The notes under the pieces were generated by a model. It ran no database searches and had not been told where the DNA came from. It saw only the letters and a list, made by a program, of their open reading frames with translations. Both the position numbers and the translations under genes were made by a program. 53,380 bases of DNA from Cellulophaga sp. BC115SP (GTDB taxonomy: Bacteria; Bacteroidota; Bacteroidia; Cytophagales; Spirosomataceae): contig NZ_JAAALB010000043.1 of the NCBI RefSeq assembly GCF_009905545.1, forward strand, positions 1 to 53,380. Direction: 5' to 3'. Positions 10,001-18,230 of this stretch are shown here, one piece after another. Position 1 is the first letter of the stretch; every line of letters starts with the position of its first letter.

Positions 10001-10097
10001 GTTCAAGCGGTGAAGCCGACGAAACATCTGTTGCCACAACGATGGCACCTAACAATAGAGTTATAATACAACTTAACGCTAATAATCTTTTCAACAT
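7014..10097 (-). CDS. Exported GH3 beta-N-acetylhexosaminidase fused to a class C beta-lactamase-like serine hydrolase
   Basis: Two-domain envelope enzyme of 1027 aa, probably acting in peptidoglycan turnover or amino-sugar scavenging. After a signal peptide (about 1-29) comes a very basic stretch (35-58, almost only Arg, Lys and Ser), then a NagZ-like GH3 domain with KHFPGHGDTHGDSH (263-276) and a candidate nucleophile D347 in ITDALNM, and a GH3 C-terminal domain to about 630. The last 400 residues form a penicillin-binding-protein-like hydrolase with SVTK (S696, K699), YSD (819-821) and HSG (975-977). This fusion is a recognised Bacteroidota architecture. The actual substrate of the hydrolase domain is not known. 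The gene is monocistronic, with a possible -7 box at 10244-10251. Confidence 0.9.
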   Translation of the reverse strand: MLKRLLALSCIITLLLGAIVVATDVSSASPLEQQRARKRRHVSRKSSRSRKSRARVRRVAIAHPIANMVFTPPTAPLFNTNSILLENQWVDSVFSTLTDDQKIGQFFMLAVHPNNGEGHFKKVETLVNNYGVGGVIFFKSEPHLQAQINNRLQSQARVPLLVSIDGEWGLAMRMNYTMAFPKQITLGAIQDNDLIYRMGQEIARQCKRLGVHLNFAPVVDINSNPNNPIIGHRSFGELRENVAAKSSAYMRGMQAEQLLACAKHFPGHGDTHGDSHRTLPQLAYSAQRLKDMELYPFQRLINDSIKSVIVGHLQVPVYDWKPATLSSTIVTNLLKQEMGFKGLVITDALNMRGVQTSPHIPGGVDLQAFLAGNDILLYSENIPEGIKKIKEAITNGTIPQAEVDYRVKKILHAKYWVGLNKFKYVETTNLYQDLHTQEAAAIRQELFNGAVTLVKNDQTLLPMSGGDKKLVSVGLDISPDNSFERALDQYGNFQHFTSGGKNSEAFYNEVLRSVDSTSTVVVGIHDLKNTPYTRYGVSTSMQEFIKKLEKKTNVILCVFGNPYSLKYFNESKTVICGYEDVSEAHKAVANVIFGRLSAKGKLPVSVEGLYKAGDGIITNQTGLVQDGNPEGLGFNTTTLNQIDTIVQSAIEQKAFPGCQVVVARKGQIVYQKNFGRLSYESSSNPVNDQTIYDLASVTKVSATLQAIMALYDQKKIDLEQKVSFYLEELRGTNKEHITIKDVLWHQAGLVAYIPFWSRTRTPLGWKNEYYSNIESSEYPLQVAEGMYAKTVIRDSVWHWVIQSSLTGKKDKEGHYGFVYSDLGLIMMQHLVEKVSGQPLDIFVKNTFYQPLGLATTGYNPLQRFPKVQMAPTENDKVFRERLLQGTVQDQTAAMLGGVSGHAGLFSSAKDLAILMQMNLLKGSYAGKKYLEESTVEYFTQTKSPRSHRSLGWDRLPSGGSSSYISSLVSPTSYGHSGYTGTLVWVDPTKEIVFVFLSNRVNTSAENTKINTLGIRRKVMDVVYKALK

Positions 10098-10432
10098 CTT
10101 CTTCTCTAATTTCCTATTCAGTCTATTGCTAAACTAAACGAATTCAATGGCTAGGTTATCTTTTATTGTCCGTTTTGACAATCATTTTCCACAAAAACCA
10201 CTCCTCAAGCCTAATTCCACAAAACAAATTTTCTTTTAAATTACAAATTTACCATAAATACTTTGGCATTAAAAACCTGAAACCAAACTTATTATCAATT
10301 GCGTGAATTGTGATGGAGGGTTTGAGTGATTTTACTTATTTATGTATTCATGTGGCATTGTGAGTCATAAATTAGGGTTGTTATGAAGGATTTCATTTTG
10401 TTAAAAAGAATTCTTTTGATTAGTATTTTTAA

Positions 10433-10496
10433 TGTAGTGGCAACCATTGCAGTTGCTGCCTTCAAAATAGCAACTACAAGAGTTGCCACTAAATCA
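10433..10496. repeat. 64-bp imperfect palindromic repeat, copy 1
   Basis: Begins TGTAGTGGCAACC and ends GAGTTGCCACTAAATCA, so the ends are inverted copies of each other (GTGGCAAC and GTTGCCAC). A closely similar 63-base copy lies at 45165-45227, about 35 kb away. The central TGCCTTCAAAAT (10456-10467) is almost identical in both copies. Confidence 0.75.
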
Positions 10497-10507
10497 ATTT
10501 CATTAAA

Positions 10508-10542
10508 AAAAGCGGTCAGAAATTGTTTTTCCGACCGCTTTT
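10508..10542 (-). terminator. Rho-independent terminator of prfB
   Basis: Arms AAAAGCGGTC (10508-10517) and GACCGCTTTT (10533-10542) form a 10-bp stem. Read on the minus strand it is followed by a run of T, as expected for termination of prfB, 124 bases after its stop codon. Confidence 0.75.
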
Positions 10543-10575
10543 GGGGTAATAATATGCTATGTCTAACTCGGCTTA

Positions 10576-10595
10576 AGACGCAAAGCATTGCGTCT
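10576..10595. repeat. GACGCAA/TTGCGTC palindrome, third copy
   Basis: AGACGCAA (10576-10583), four-base spacer, TTGCGTCT (10588-10595), followed by CTACC. It matches the palindromes at 159-179 and 270-288. Confidence 0.75.
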
Positions 10596-10665
10596 CTACC
10601 AATGACAATGTATTTTTAATAATCACTAAATCGCTCAAGCTCTCATTCACTCAATTCACCTGAAA

Positions 10666-11740
10666 CTATTGTTCCATCAAATAAGCTTTGATAAATTCGT
10701 TGATTTCGCCATTTAATACAGCATCTGTATTAGAAGTCTGGTAATTGGTTCTATGGTCTTTTACACGACGGTCATCGAGGACATAACTACGGATTTGTGA
10801 ACCCCATTCAATCTTTTTCTTTCCTGCTTCTACCTCGGCACGAGCAGCATTACGCTTTTCGATTTCGATTTGATAGAGTTTTGACTTCAATAATCGTAGG
10901 GCAACCTCCTTGTTTTGTAGCTGTGAACGCTCTTGCTGACAAGCAATAATAATTCCCGAAGGTTTGTGTGTTAAACGTACTGCGGTTTCTACTTTGTTTA
11001 CGTTCTGACCACCTGCTCCTCCCGAACGGAAAGTATCCCATTCAATATCTGCGGGATTTACGTCAATTTCAATCGTATCATCGGCCAATGGATATACATA
11101 GACAGATGCAAAAGAGGTATGACGACGAGCATTGGAGTCAAACGGAGAGATACGAACTAAGCGGTGTACACCATTTTCGGACTTAAGATTTCCATAGGCA
11201 AATTCGCCATCAATTTCGAGTGTCACGGATTTAACACCCGCTACATCGCCATCGTTATGGTCTACTTCTCTTACTTTGAAGTTGTTTTTTTCGCCCCACA
11301 TGATATACATACGCATCAGCATAGCAGCCCAGTCTTGCGACTCTGTCCCTCCTGCTCCTGCATTGATTTCTAGTACAGCAGACATATTATCGCCTTCATC
11401 AGACATCATTTTGCGGAATTCGAGTTCACCAAGTTGGGTTTCAAGTTTCTCTCCTTCGGCATCTACCTCTTCTTCTGAAGCTTCGCCAAGGTCATAAAAC
11501 TCAAAAATAGTTTCTAAATCCCCCAAGTGTCCATTGGCTTTGTCAAAACCCGAAGTCCAGAATTTCAATTCACGCATTTGGCGCATGATACTTTCTGCTT
11601 TTTTGGGGTCATTCCAAAATTCAGGATCTAGCGTGATGGTTTCTAATTCTGAAATTTGGTACTTCTTGTTATCGTAGTCAAAGATACCTCCTCAAAGCCT
11701 CTACTCTGGCTTTCAGGTCATTGAACCTGTCTCTTGTCAT
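10666..11740 (-). CDS. prfB: Peptide chain release factor 2, expressed by programmed +1 frameshifting
   Basis: RF2 reads UGA and UAA stop codons and releases the finished protein at the ribosome. The first 20 codons (ATG at 11740, [20 protein letters not shown]) end at an in-frame TGA (11678-11680). A +1 shift at CTT-TGA-C continues into the long frame and gives 357 aa in total. Seen in the main part: the GGQ hydrolysis motif in [13 protein letters not shown], and an SPF tripeptide in RISPFDSN, which is the RF2-type stop-codon recognition motif. A -7 box TATCTTTG lies 27 bases before the start, and a terminator at 10508-10542. Annotation pipelines that ignore the shift would report a truncated gene starting at 11586. 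Confidence 0.95.
11677..11692 (-). promoter_or_regulatory. RF2 autoregulatory frameshift site
   Basis: Minus strand reads AGGAGG-TAT-CTT-TGA-C (11692 down to 11677). This is an internal Shine-Dalgarno sequence three bases before the slippery CTT and a poorly terminating UGAC. It matches the classical E. coli prfB site (AGGGGG-TAT-CTT-TGA-C) in all but one base. When RF2 is scarce the ribosome pauses at UGA and shifts +1, so RF2 controls its own synthesis. Confidence 0.95.
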
Positions 11741-11766
11741 GTTGTTTGATTGTTTTAATTGAGGTG

Positions 11767-11774
11767 CAAAGATA
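11767..11774 (-). promoter_or_regulatory. -7 promoter box of prfB
   Basis: TATCTTTG on the minus strand fits TAnnTTTG and lies 27 bases upstream of the prfB ATG at 11740. I see no convincing -33 TTTG partner. Confidence 0.5.
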
Positions 11775-11908
11775 GTGCATTTTTAGGGAAGAAATAACAG
11801 CGACTTCGGTATTCGGATTAAGGATATTGGATTTCGAATTTGTGGTAATTGGTTAAAATAGGAATGGCAAATTTTATTCCGAAAGCCAATTCTCATATCT
11901 CTATTTCG

Positions 11909-12011
11909 TCACCCAATCATGTGAAGCAGCATCTAAAGTGGTTTTTCTGAAAAAGTTTAAAATGAGTGTTTTAGAAAAACGTTGCCTTTTTTTGACCACA
12001 TCATTGGGTGA
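11909..12011. mobile_element. MITE-like element with 15-base terminal inverted repeats
   Basis: TCACCCAATCATGTG (11909-11923) and CACATCATTGGGTGA (11997-12011) are inverted copies with 14 of 15 matches. An inner pair GTTTTTCT (11941-11948) and AGAAAAAC (11973-11980) nests inside. There is no coding capacity and no clear target-site duplication. It may instead be a structured RNA or a large cruciform; the call is tentative. Confidence 0.4.
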
Positions 12012-12113
12012 TAATTAAATCTGAGTCACAATTCTTATCGTTAGTTAAGTACAAAAGTCTTCAAACGATGGCTTTACGTCCTTTACTTTATTCCCTTAAA
12101 TTTTTCCTTATTT

Positions 12114-13106
12114 ATGAAAACTAACAAATTCCTTACATTGGCCCTAGCTGTAATGGGCGCTGGTATGATTCAATGGTCTTGTAGCAAAAACGAAGATAGC
12201 ATCGAGCCTGTTCAGCAAGACCCTAACGCACCCAAAGGTCAAGTACGCATTGGCGTGACGGATGCTCCTATCGACAATGCCGAAGTAAAAGGTGCTTTTG
12301 TTACAATCACTGAAGTACGTGTTGATGGTAGAGTTTTCGATGCTTTCAAAGGTCCTAAAACGGTCAATATTGCAGAACTTAACAACGGAAATTTCCTAAC
12401 GCTAGGCGAAGGGCAGTTACAAGCAGGTACTTATTCAAAATTGACTTTTTTCTTTGATTATGAAAAAGATGCAATGGGAAATGCACCAGGGTCTTACATT
12501 CTTAAGGCTGATGGTACAAAAAGTAAACTAGTTATTTCGGGAAATGCCCGTAACTATCTTGACCTAAATACAAAACCTTTTACCATTAGTCAGGATGGCA
12601 CAACCGATTTGATGGTAGATTTTGATTTACGCAAAGCGATTAAAACATTCAATGAAAATGCACAAAAACAATACTCTTTTGTAACCTACGGCGAGTTACA
12701 ATCTTCGATTCGAGTGGTAAACAAAACGGCTACAGGTACTATTTCTGGACAAGTAAGTGGTTATAACGCAGCCACAATGGGCAATGTAGTAGCCTTTGTG
12801 TATAAAAAAGGGGAATTTAACCAAAACGTTGAAACAAAGGGTCAGGGAGAAAGTTCAGTAGAGTTTAAGAATGCCGTATCGAGTGCCAAGGTAGATGCCG
12901 CAGGTAATTTTAAGGTATCATTCTTGGAAGAAGGAGATTACGAAATCCATTTTGCTTCCTTCAAAAGCTCGGGCGATGCTAATTCGTCTGTAGCACTAAA
13001 CTCATTCTTGAACCTTTCAGGAAATCTTGATTTGACAAAACTTTCGGTAAAAAGTAGCACAGAGGTACGTTTATCACTATCTATCAAAGGTTTTTTAGGC
13101 TTGTAA
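12114..13106 (+). CDS. DUF4382 lipoprotein
   Basis: Exported lipoprotein of 330 aa. The signal peptide ends at a lipobox-type WSC with the lipidated cysteine at 23. Residues about 43-200 carry the DUF4382 pattern (QVRIGVTDAPIDNAEVKGAF, then ITEVRVDG), a beta-rich domain common on Bacteroidota surfaces whose function is unknown. The part after about 205 (GTISGQVSGYNAAT) looks like a carboxypeptidase-regulatory-like/prealbumin-type beta domain. It probably sits in the outer membrane or faces the periplasm. It is preceded by the MITE-like element and followed by a strong terminator, so it is likely monocistronic. Confidence 0.8.
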   Translation: MKTNKFLTLALAVMGAGMIQWSCSKNEDSIEPVQQDPNAPKGQVRIGVTDAPIDNAEVKGAFVTITEVRVDGRVFDAFKGPKTVNIAELNNGNFLTLGEGQLQAGTYSKLTFFFDYEKDAMGNAPGSYILKADGTKSKLVISGNARNYLDLNTKPFTISQDGTTDLMVDFDLRKAIKTFNENAQKQYSFVTYGELQSSIRVVNKTATGTISGQVSGYNAATMGNVVAFVYKKGEFNQNVETKGQGESSVEFKNAVSSAKVDAAGNFKVSFLEEGDYEIHFASFKSSGDANSSVALNSFLNLSGNLDLTKLSVKSSTEVRLSLSIKGFLGL

Positions 13107-13204
13107 AAAGCAATAGATTATAAACAGCTCATTTTTTATCCGAAAAACACTGGTTGACGAGTGCTTATACCTTGAATTTATATCTTAACTTAATTTGTTT
13201 TGAC

Positions 13205-13243
13205 AATCCTCCTTCGAATTTTCGGAGGAGGATTTCGTTTTTT
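13205..13243 (+). terminator. Terminator of the DUF4382 lipoprotein gene
   Basis: AATCCTCCTTCGAA (13205-13218) pairs with TTCGGAGGAGGATT (13221-13234) with one G-T pair, followed by TCGTTTTTT. Confidence 0.8.
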
Positions 13244-13384
13244 ACTGAGAGGGTTTACTGCTTTTGAATATTTATACTTCTTCCTCAATACCTTGAAGTT
13301 ATCAAAATTGATAGATGAAGTATAAACTGTATAAGTTTAGCCAAAAACTTGTAATTAATCACTTAGCAGTTGACAGCTTATAAC

Positions 13385-13392
13385 TATATTTG
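13385..13392 (+). promoter_or_regulatory. -7 promoter box of lpdA
   Basis: TATATTTG fits the Bacteroidota -7 consensus and lies 38 bases before the lpdA ATG. No clear -33 element is seen. The remainder of the 13107-13429 gap holds only the upstream terminator and AT-rich DNA. Confidence 0.5.
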
Positions 13393-13429
13393 TAGCCAAA
13401 TTGTACTTTTCCCTTTAAAATAGAACAAA

Positions 13430-14824
13430 ATGGCAACAACTTATGATTTAATAGTGATTGGTTCAGGACCAGGTGGATATGTAGCTGCAATTCGTGCGTC
13501 TCAGTTGGGTTTGAAATGTGCCGTAGTAGAACGCGAATCGTTGGGAGGTATCTGCTTGAACTGGGGCTGTATTCCTACTAAAGCTTTATTGAAATCAGCG
13601 CAAGTTTTTGAATACATCAAACATGCTTCTGATTACGGTATCACTGTTTCTGAAGCTAGCGCAGATTTCGGTGCTGTTATCAAGCGTTCACGTGGCGTTG
13701 CCGATTCCATGAGCAAAGGTGTTCAATTCTTGATGAAGAAGAACAAAATTGACGTAATCATGGGTAACGGTAAAGTAAAACCTGGCAAAAAAGTAGAAGT
13801 AACCGCTGCCGATGGTGCTGTTACAGTATATGATGCCAAAAATATCATGATTGCTACTGGCGCACGTGCTAGAGCTTTGCCAAATATCCCTATCGACGGC
13901 GTAAAAGTAATCGACTACCGTAAAGCAATGTCTCTTGAAACTCAACCAAAATCATTGGTTGTAATCGGTTCTGGAGCAATCGGTGTTGAGTTTGCTTACG
14001 TGTACGCAGCTATGGGTACAAAGGTGACGATTGTAGAATTTATGCCAAACATCGTTCCTGTTGAAGACGAGGACGTATCTAAAGAATTGGCTAAACAATA
14101 CAAAAAATTAGGTATCGATATTCATACTAACTCATCTGTTGAATCTGTAGATACAGCTGGTGAAGGTTGTAAAGTATCGGTAAAAACTCCTTCTGGTAAT
14201 ATCACAATCGACTGTGACATCGTTCTTTCGGCTGCTGGTGTTATCTCTAACCTTGAAAACGTAGGTTTGGAAGATGTTGGTATCATTACTGACAAAGGCA
14301 AAATCTTGGTTAACCAATGGTACGAAACTAACATCCCTGGCTACTATGCTATCGGTGATGTTACGCCAGGTCCTGCATTGGCTCACGTTGCTTCTGCTGA
14401 AGGTATTATCTGTGTAGAAAAAATCGCTAACCACCCAGTACACCCATTAGACTATAGCAATATTCCAGGCTGTACTTACTGCTCTCCAGAAATTGCGTCT
14501 GTAGGTCTTACTGAGAAAAAAGCAAAAGAAGCTGGATACGAAATTAAAGTGGGTAAATTCCCATTTGTAGCATCTGGTAAAGCTACTGCTGCTGGTGCTA
14601 GAGACGGTTTTGTGAAAGTAATTTTCGATGCAAAATACGGTGAATTCTTAGGTGCACACATGATTGGTTACAACGTAACTGAAATGATTGCTGAAGTAGT
14701 TGTGGCTCGTCGCCTTGAAACTACTGCTCATGAAATCATGACAGCTGTTCACCCTCACCCAACTATCTCTGAGGCTATCAAAGGTGCAACTGAAGCAGCT
14801 TATGGCTGTGCTGTTGACTTATAA
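13430..14824 (+). CDS. lpdA: Dihydrolipoyl dehydrogenase (E3)
   Basis: FAD-containing E3 subunit that reoxidises dihydrolipoamide with NAD+ in the pyruvate and 2-oxoglutarate dehydrogenase complexes and the glycine cleavage system. At 464 aa it has the standard length. Seen: FAD motif GSGPGG (11-16), redox disulfide in GGICLNWGCIPTK (C42 and C47), a second Rossmann motif GSGAIGVEFA, and the catalytic HPHP near the C-terminus (H443) followed by TISE. It stands alone, away from E1 and E2 genes, with its own -7 box and terminator, so it probably serves several complexes. Codons for Gly, Val and Ala follow the usage of highly expressed genes here. Confidence 0.95.
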   Translation: MATTYDLIVIGSGPGGYVAAIRASQLGLKCAVVERESLGGICLNWGCIPTKALLKSAQVFEYIKHASDYGITVSEASADFGAVIKRSRGVADSMSKGVQFLMKKNKIDVIMGNGKVKPGKKVEVTAADGAVTVYDAKNIMIATGARARALPNIPIDGVKVIDYRKAMSLETQPKSLVVIGSGAIGVEFAYVYAAMGTKVTIVEFMPNIVPVEDEDVSKELAKQYKKLGIDIHTNSSVESVDTAGEGCKVSVKTPSGNITIDCDIVLSAAGVISNLENVGLEDVGIITDKGKILVNQWYETNIPGYYAIGDVTPGPALAHVASAEGIICVEKIANHPVHPLDYSNIPGCTYCSPEIASVGLTEKKAKEAGYEIKVGKFPFVASGKATAAGARDGFVKVIFDAKYGEFLGAHMIGYNVTEMIAEVVVARRLETTAHEIMTAVHPHPTISEAIKGATEAAYGCAVDL

Positions 14825-14845
14825 TCAGCGTTGATATTCTTCTAT

Positions 14846-14884
14846 AAAGGCCGTGTAGAACCCTCTACACGGCCTTTGTTTTTT
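14846..14884 (+). terminator. Terminator of lpdA
   Basis: AAAGGCCGTGTAGA (14846-14859) pairs perfectly with TCTACACGGCCTTT (14864-14877), a 14-bp stem with a 4-base loop, followed by GTTTTTT. Confidence 0.9.
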
Positions 14885-14986
14885 ATATAACTTAGAATAA
14901 AATTAAAAGGCAGAAGATGATTTGAAATAACTGAATTGCCCTTCTACTTTTATCATTTTATGAGTCTTCTCAAGATGTTATCATTT

Positions 14987-16807
14987 ATGAAAAAATTTGC
15001 ACTCCTCTTTATATACTTTATTCCTCTTTGGAGTTTCGCACAGCTAAAAACAGATGTTCTTGTGATTGGTGGAGGTGCTAGTGGCGTGATGGCAGGTATT
15101 CAAGCTGCTCGGTTGGGCGTAAAGGTTACCATTATTGAAGAGGAAGCTTGGCTCGGCGGAATGCTTACTTCGGCGGGGGTCAGTGCCATAGATGGTAATC
15201 ATCATTTACCAAGTGGGCTTTGGGCAGAATTCAAAAATGCACTTGTCAAACATTATGGTACAGCCACAGCTCTACAAACAGGTTGGGTAAGCCAAGTGAT
15301 GTTCGAGCCCCAAGTAGGACAACAGATCCTTTCCGAGATGTGTAGTAAAGAATCAAACCTTCATATCTTATTGGGCACTCGATATACCCAGATTATTGCT
15401 CAGAATAACAACTGGCTTGTCTCTTTAGCAGGAAATACCCCCGAAACTATTCAGGCCAAAATCCTTATCGATGCTACTGAGTTAGGCGATGTTGCAGCTC
15501 TCTTAGGGGTAAAATATGACTTAGGAATGGATGCTCAAAGTACCTATCAGGAAAGAGTAGCTCCTCAGAAAGCCAATGACATTATTCAGGACTTGACATA
15601 CGTGGCTGTACTAAAAGACTACCATCAGGTTCAAAAGCCTGTAAGCCCTTCTGCTGATTATCGTAGAGAGGATTTTATTTGTGCTTGCGAAAAATTATGC
15701 CCTGACAAACAAATGCCTCGGCTTTGGGATTGTGAAAAAATGAAAACGTATGGGAAGCTACAAAATGACATGTACATGATTAATTGGCCAATTCATGGCA
15801 ATGATTATTATGCTAATATGGTTGATATGAATGCCGAACAACGCAAACAAGCCATTATTAAAGCCAAAGAGCATACCCGAAATTTTGTGTACTTCATGCA
15901 AACCGAATTAGGCTGGAATACCCTCGGATTAGCTGATGTTTTTGAAACAAAAGATTCTCTTCCTATGATTCCCTATCACCGCGAAAGTAGACGTATCAAA
16001 GGACTTGCACGCATCAATATGAATCATCTTGAAAAACCATTTACCCAAGCCGAACCACTTTACCGTACAGGTATCGCCGTGGGAGATTATCCTATAGATC
16101 AGCACCATGGCAAAAACCCCAAAGCACCCGATTTGTACTTTGTTCCAGTACCTTCTTTCAATATTCCTTTGGGGAGCCTTATCCCTGAGAATGTCAGTAA
16201 TCTTATCGTTGCTGAAAAATCTATCTCCGTATCCAACCTTGTCAACGGAGCTTCACGCCTTCAGCCTGTTGTCATGGAAATAGGACAAGCGGCTGGCGTG
16301 CTGGCTAGTATTGCTGTTCAAAACAAGGTTTCTCCAGAAAAGGTATCTATTCGAAAAGTACAAAATACCTTAGTCAACCAAAAAGCATACCTGATGCCTT
16401 ATATCGATGTATCTCCTGAGCATCCTTATTTTAGAGCTATTCAAAAAATTGGAGCAACAGGTATCTTAAAGGGAGAAGGTAAAAACAACAAATGGTCGAA
16501 TGAAACATGGTTCTACCCAGACTCCACCATTTTGTTGAAAGATTTCTTGCTAGGATTAAAACCATACTATCCTAAGCTCAAGTTACCCACATTTACAGAG
16601 TCGGAGTTAAGTTATCCACTGAGTTATCCACAATTGGCGAGCATATTTATCCACATATCACCAAAACATCAAGTAAATCTTCCTCCGACAGGAACTATCC
16701 AAAGAGGAGAACTTGCCTATCTGGTGGATAAAGTATTAAATCCTTTTTATCAAAAAATCGATCATCAAGGTTTTTTAGCACAAGAAAAAAACACAAAAAA
16801 TCCATAG
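14987..16807 (+). CDS. Exported FAD-dependent oxidoreductase
   Basis: Probable periplasmic flavoprotein of the FAD-dependent oxidoreductase family (PF12831 type); 606 aa from the chosen ATG. That start gives a clean signal peptide (MKKFALLFIYFIPLWSFAQ); upstream starts at 14936 (TTG) and 14960 (ATG) would lengthen the N-terminus needlessly. Seen: FAD motif VIGGGASGVMAG just after the signal peptide, GGMLTSAGVSAIDGNH, and a second nucleotide-binding region near NLIVAEKSISVSNLVNGASR. The last 130 residues look like an added domain with S-layer-like spacing (weak inference). The family often occurs with sugar-degradation genes; the substrate is unknown. Confidence 0.8.
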   Translation: MKKFALLFIYFIPLWSFAQLKTDVLVIGGGASGVMAGIQAARLGVKVTIIEEEAWLGGMLTSAGVSAIDGNHHLPSGLWAEFKNALVKHYGTATALQTGWVSQVMFEPQVGQQILSEMCSKESNLHILLGTRYTQIIAQNNNWLVSLAGNTPETIQAKILIDATELGDVAALLGVKYDLGMDAQSTYQERVAPQKANDIIQDLTYVAVLKDYHQVQKPVSPSADYRREDFICACEKLCPDKQMPRLWDCEKMKTYGKLQNDMYMINWPIHGNDYYANMVDMNAEQRKQAIIKAKEHTRNFVYFMQTELGWNTLGLADVFETKDSLPMIPYHRESRRIKGLARINMNHLEKPFTQAEPLYRTGIAVGDYPIDQHHGKNPKAPDLYFVPVPSFNIPLGSLIPENVSNLIVAEKSISVSNLVNGASRLQPVVMEIGQAAGVLASIAVQNKVSPEKVSIRKVQNTLVNQKAYLMPYIDVSPEHPYFRAIQKIGATGILKGEGKNNKWSNETWFYPDSTILLKDFLLGLKPYYPKLKLPTFTESELSYPLSYPQLASIFIHISPKHQVNLPPTGTIQRGELAYLVDKVLNPFYQKIDHQGFLAQEKNTKNP

Positions 16808-16851
16808 ATTTACCTTCTATTTTTTACCTATTCTAGAAAGATAAATCTATG
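16803..16851. other. Stem-loop overlapping the end of the FAD oxidoreductase gene
   Basis: CATAGATTTA (16803-16812) pairs perfectly with TAAATCTATG (16842-16851). It lies between two convergent genes and may act as a weak bidirectional terminator. Confidence 0.45.
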
Positions 16852-16887
16852 AATTTCGGAAAAAGGTTTTATCGGGATTATCCTATT

Positions 16888-17883
16888 TTAGTCAATAATT
16901 TTAACCAAGCTTTTCCCCAATGCTTTTCCTTGTAACATCAAGTCTAATTTTGCTGGAACTTCCTCTAAACCAATCTCATGACTAATTAAATTTAGGTTGT
17001 CTAACTTCCAGTCACTGGCTAAATGCTGCCAAATTTCTAAACGTTTACTCATAGGACATTCGGCCGAATCTATACCTAACAGAGCATTGCCTCTTAAGAT
17101 AAATGGAAATACCGAAGTAGGTAAATCAGGAGATGCCACCAGACCGCAAGCTGCAACAGCTCCGCCATAGTGAAGTGACTTCAAAATAGTTGCCAAGATA
17201 TTCCCTCCTACGGTATCTACTGCTCCTGCATAAATAGACTTTAACATTGGACGACCAGAGGTATCATTCAAACTTTCACGGCTGACAATCTCGGTTGCCC
17301 CTAAACGCTGGAGTAACTCCGCTGCTTCGGGCTTTCCTGTGACAGCCACTACCTCGAAGCCTAATTTTGCTAAAATAGCTACCGATAAAATACCTACTCC
17401 ACCCGTTGAACCTGTGACAATCACTTTGCCTTTTTCTGGACTAACCCCATATTTCAACAAAGCATCAATACATAAACCTGCCGTAAAACCCGCTGTACCC
17501 AATATCATCGCTTCAGCAAGACTCAATCCTGCTGGCAGAGCAATTACCCATTTGGCAGGTACACGAATGTATTCGGCCAGAGCACCCGATGTATTCATTC
17601 CCAAATCATAACTGGTGACTAATACTTCTTGCCCAACCGAAAAATTAGCATCGGTACTTTCAACCACGACACCCGAAGCATCAATCCCTGGTGTATGCGG
17701 ATAATTACGGGTTACGCCTTTGTTTCCAATCGAGGATAGGGCGTCTTTATAATTCAAAGTAGAATAATGGACTTTGATTAATACCTCACCTGCGGGTAAG
17801 TCTTCGATATTACGTTGTGTGATGGTTCTTACATATTGCTTTTCAGCATTTTCGGATACCACAAGGGCTTTAAATTGGCTCAT
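16888..17883 (-). CDS. YhdH/YhfP-family quinone oxidoreductase (acrylyl-CoA-reductase-like)
   Basis: NADPH-dependent medium-chain reductase that removes reactive quinones, acrylyl-CoA or similar alpha,beta-unsaturated compounds. At 331 aa it matches the YhdH family. Seen: a GroES-like N-terminal domain with YSTLNYKDALSSIGNKGVTR and PHTPGIDASGVV, a nucleotide-binding motif VTGSTGGVGILSVAILAKLG (about 157-176), and GTAGFTAGLCIDAL. No structural zinc cysteine cluster is visible, as expected. It is transcribed away from an HxlR regulator, a common arrangement in which the regulator senses an electrophile and controls the reductase (inference). Confidence 0.88.
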   Translation of the reverse strand: MSQFKALVVSENAEKQYVRTITQRNIEDLPAGEVLIKVHYSTLNYKDALSSIGNKGVTRNYPHTPGIDASGVVVESTDANFSVGQEVLVTSYDLGMNTSGALAEYIRVPAKWVIALPAGLSLAEAMILGTAGFTAGLCIDALLKYGVSPEKGKVIVTGSTGGVGILSVAILAKLGFEVVAVTGKPEAAELLQRLGATEIVSRESLNDTSGRPMLKSIYAGAVDTVGGNILATILKSLHYGGAVAACGLVASPDLPTSVFPFILRGNALLGIDSAECPMSKRLEIWQHLASDWKLDNLNLISHEIGLEEVPAKLDLMLQGKALGKSLVKIID

Positions 17884-18230
17884 AGTTTTGTTATGTTAAT
17901 GGGCATTTTGCCCGCTTTAAGCTTTATGCATTAAGCTCAAAACTGTGCTTGCCTATGACTTACTGCATAAAGCGTAATAATTCATTATTACTAATGATAT
18001 ATCTATCTATTACTTCTAATCAAAGAGTTATTTCAAAATTTCTATTCTTACCCAATATCTCAACTGAACTTTACCTCTCTCATTAGATTGCTTTCAGATA
18101 AAATTCATTTATTTTGCTTTCTGTCATAAACTTCTACAAAATATCCCTGAAAGTCAAGCAATTACAAAGGGTACAGATACTTACAAAAAATGCAGTTTTG
18201 CTGACTATCAATGTTTTATTTTTTGAAATA
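17884..18230. other. Divergent promoter region between the YhdH-like and HxlR genes
   Basis: No gene is seen. Bases 17900-17985 contain short palindromes (GGGC...GCCC, GCTTTAAGC) and a segment GCATAAAGCGTA that recurs near 24405. The rest is AT-rich with no exact TAnnTTTG box. The HxlR operator is expected here but I cannot point to it. Confidence 0.4.

Larger units (their letters stand above)
10098..10665. other. Intergenic region between prfB and the GH3 gene, rich in repeats
   Basis: No credible gene is seen. CAAATTTA at 10244-10251 reads TAAATTTG on the minus strand and is a possible -7 box for the GH3 gene. The region also contains a 64-bp palindromic repeat (10433-10496), the prfB terminator (10508-10542), a GACGCAA palindrome (10576-10595) and a TTGAGTGA-type tract at 10615-10660 in the sense direction of prfB. 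Two short open frames across the palindrome lack codon or family support. Confidence 0.6.
11741..12113. other. Intergenic region with prfB promoter and a MITE-like element
   Basis: CAAAGATA at 11767-11774 reads TATCTTTG on the minus strand and is a good -7 box for prfB. A degenerate CGGATT/GGATTTCG repeat lies at 11805-11841. A 103-base element with 15-base terminal inverted repeats occupies 11909-12011. No gene is seen. Confidence 0.5.

Noticed and set aside
10340-10619. Overlapping short open frames on both strands between prfB and the GH3 gene
   Set aside because: They run across the 64-bp palindrome and the prfB terminator; the mirror-image frames are a by-product of the palindrome and show no family motif.
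10666-11586. prfB as a truncated or frameshifted pseudogene
   Set aside because: The interruption is the programmed CTT-TGA-C site with an internal Shine-Dalgarno sequence, so the gene is intact.
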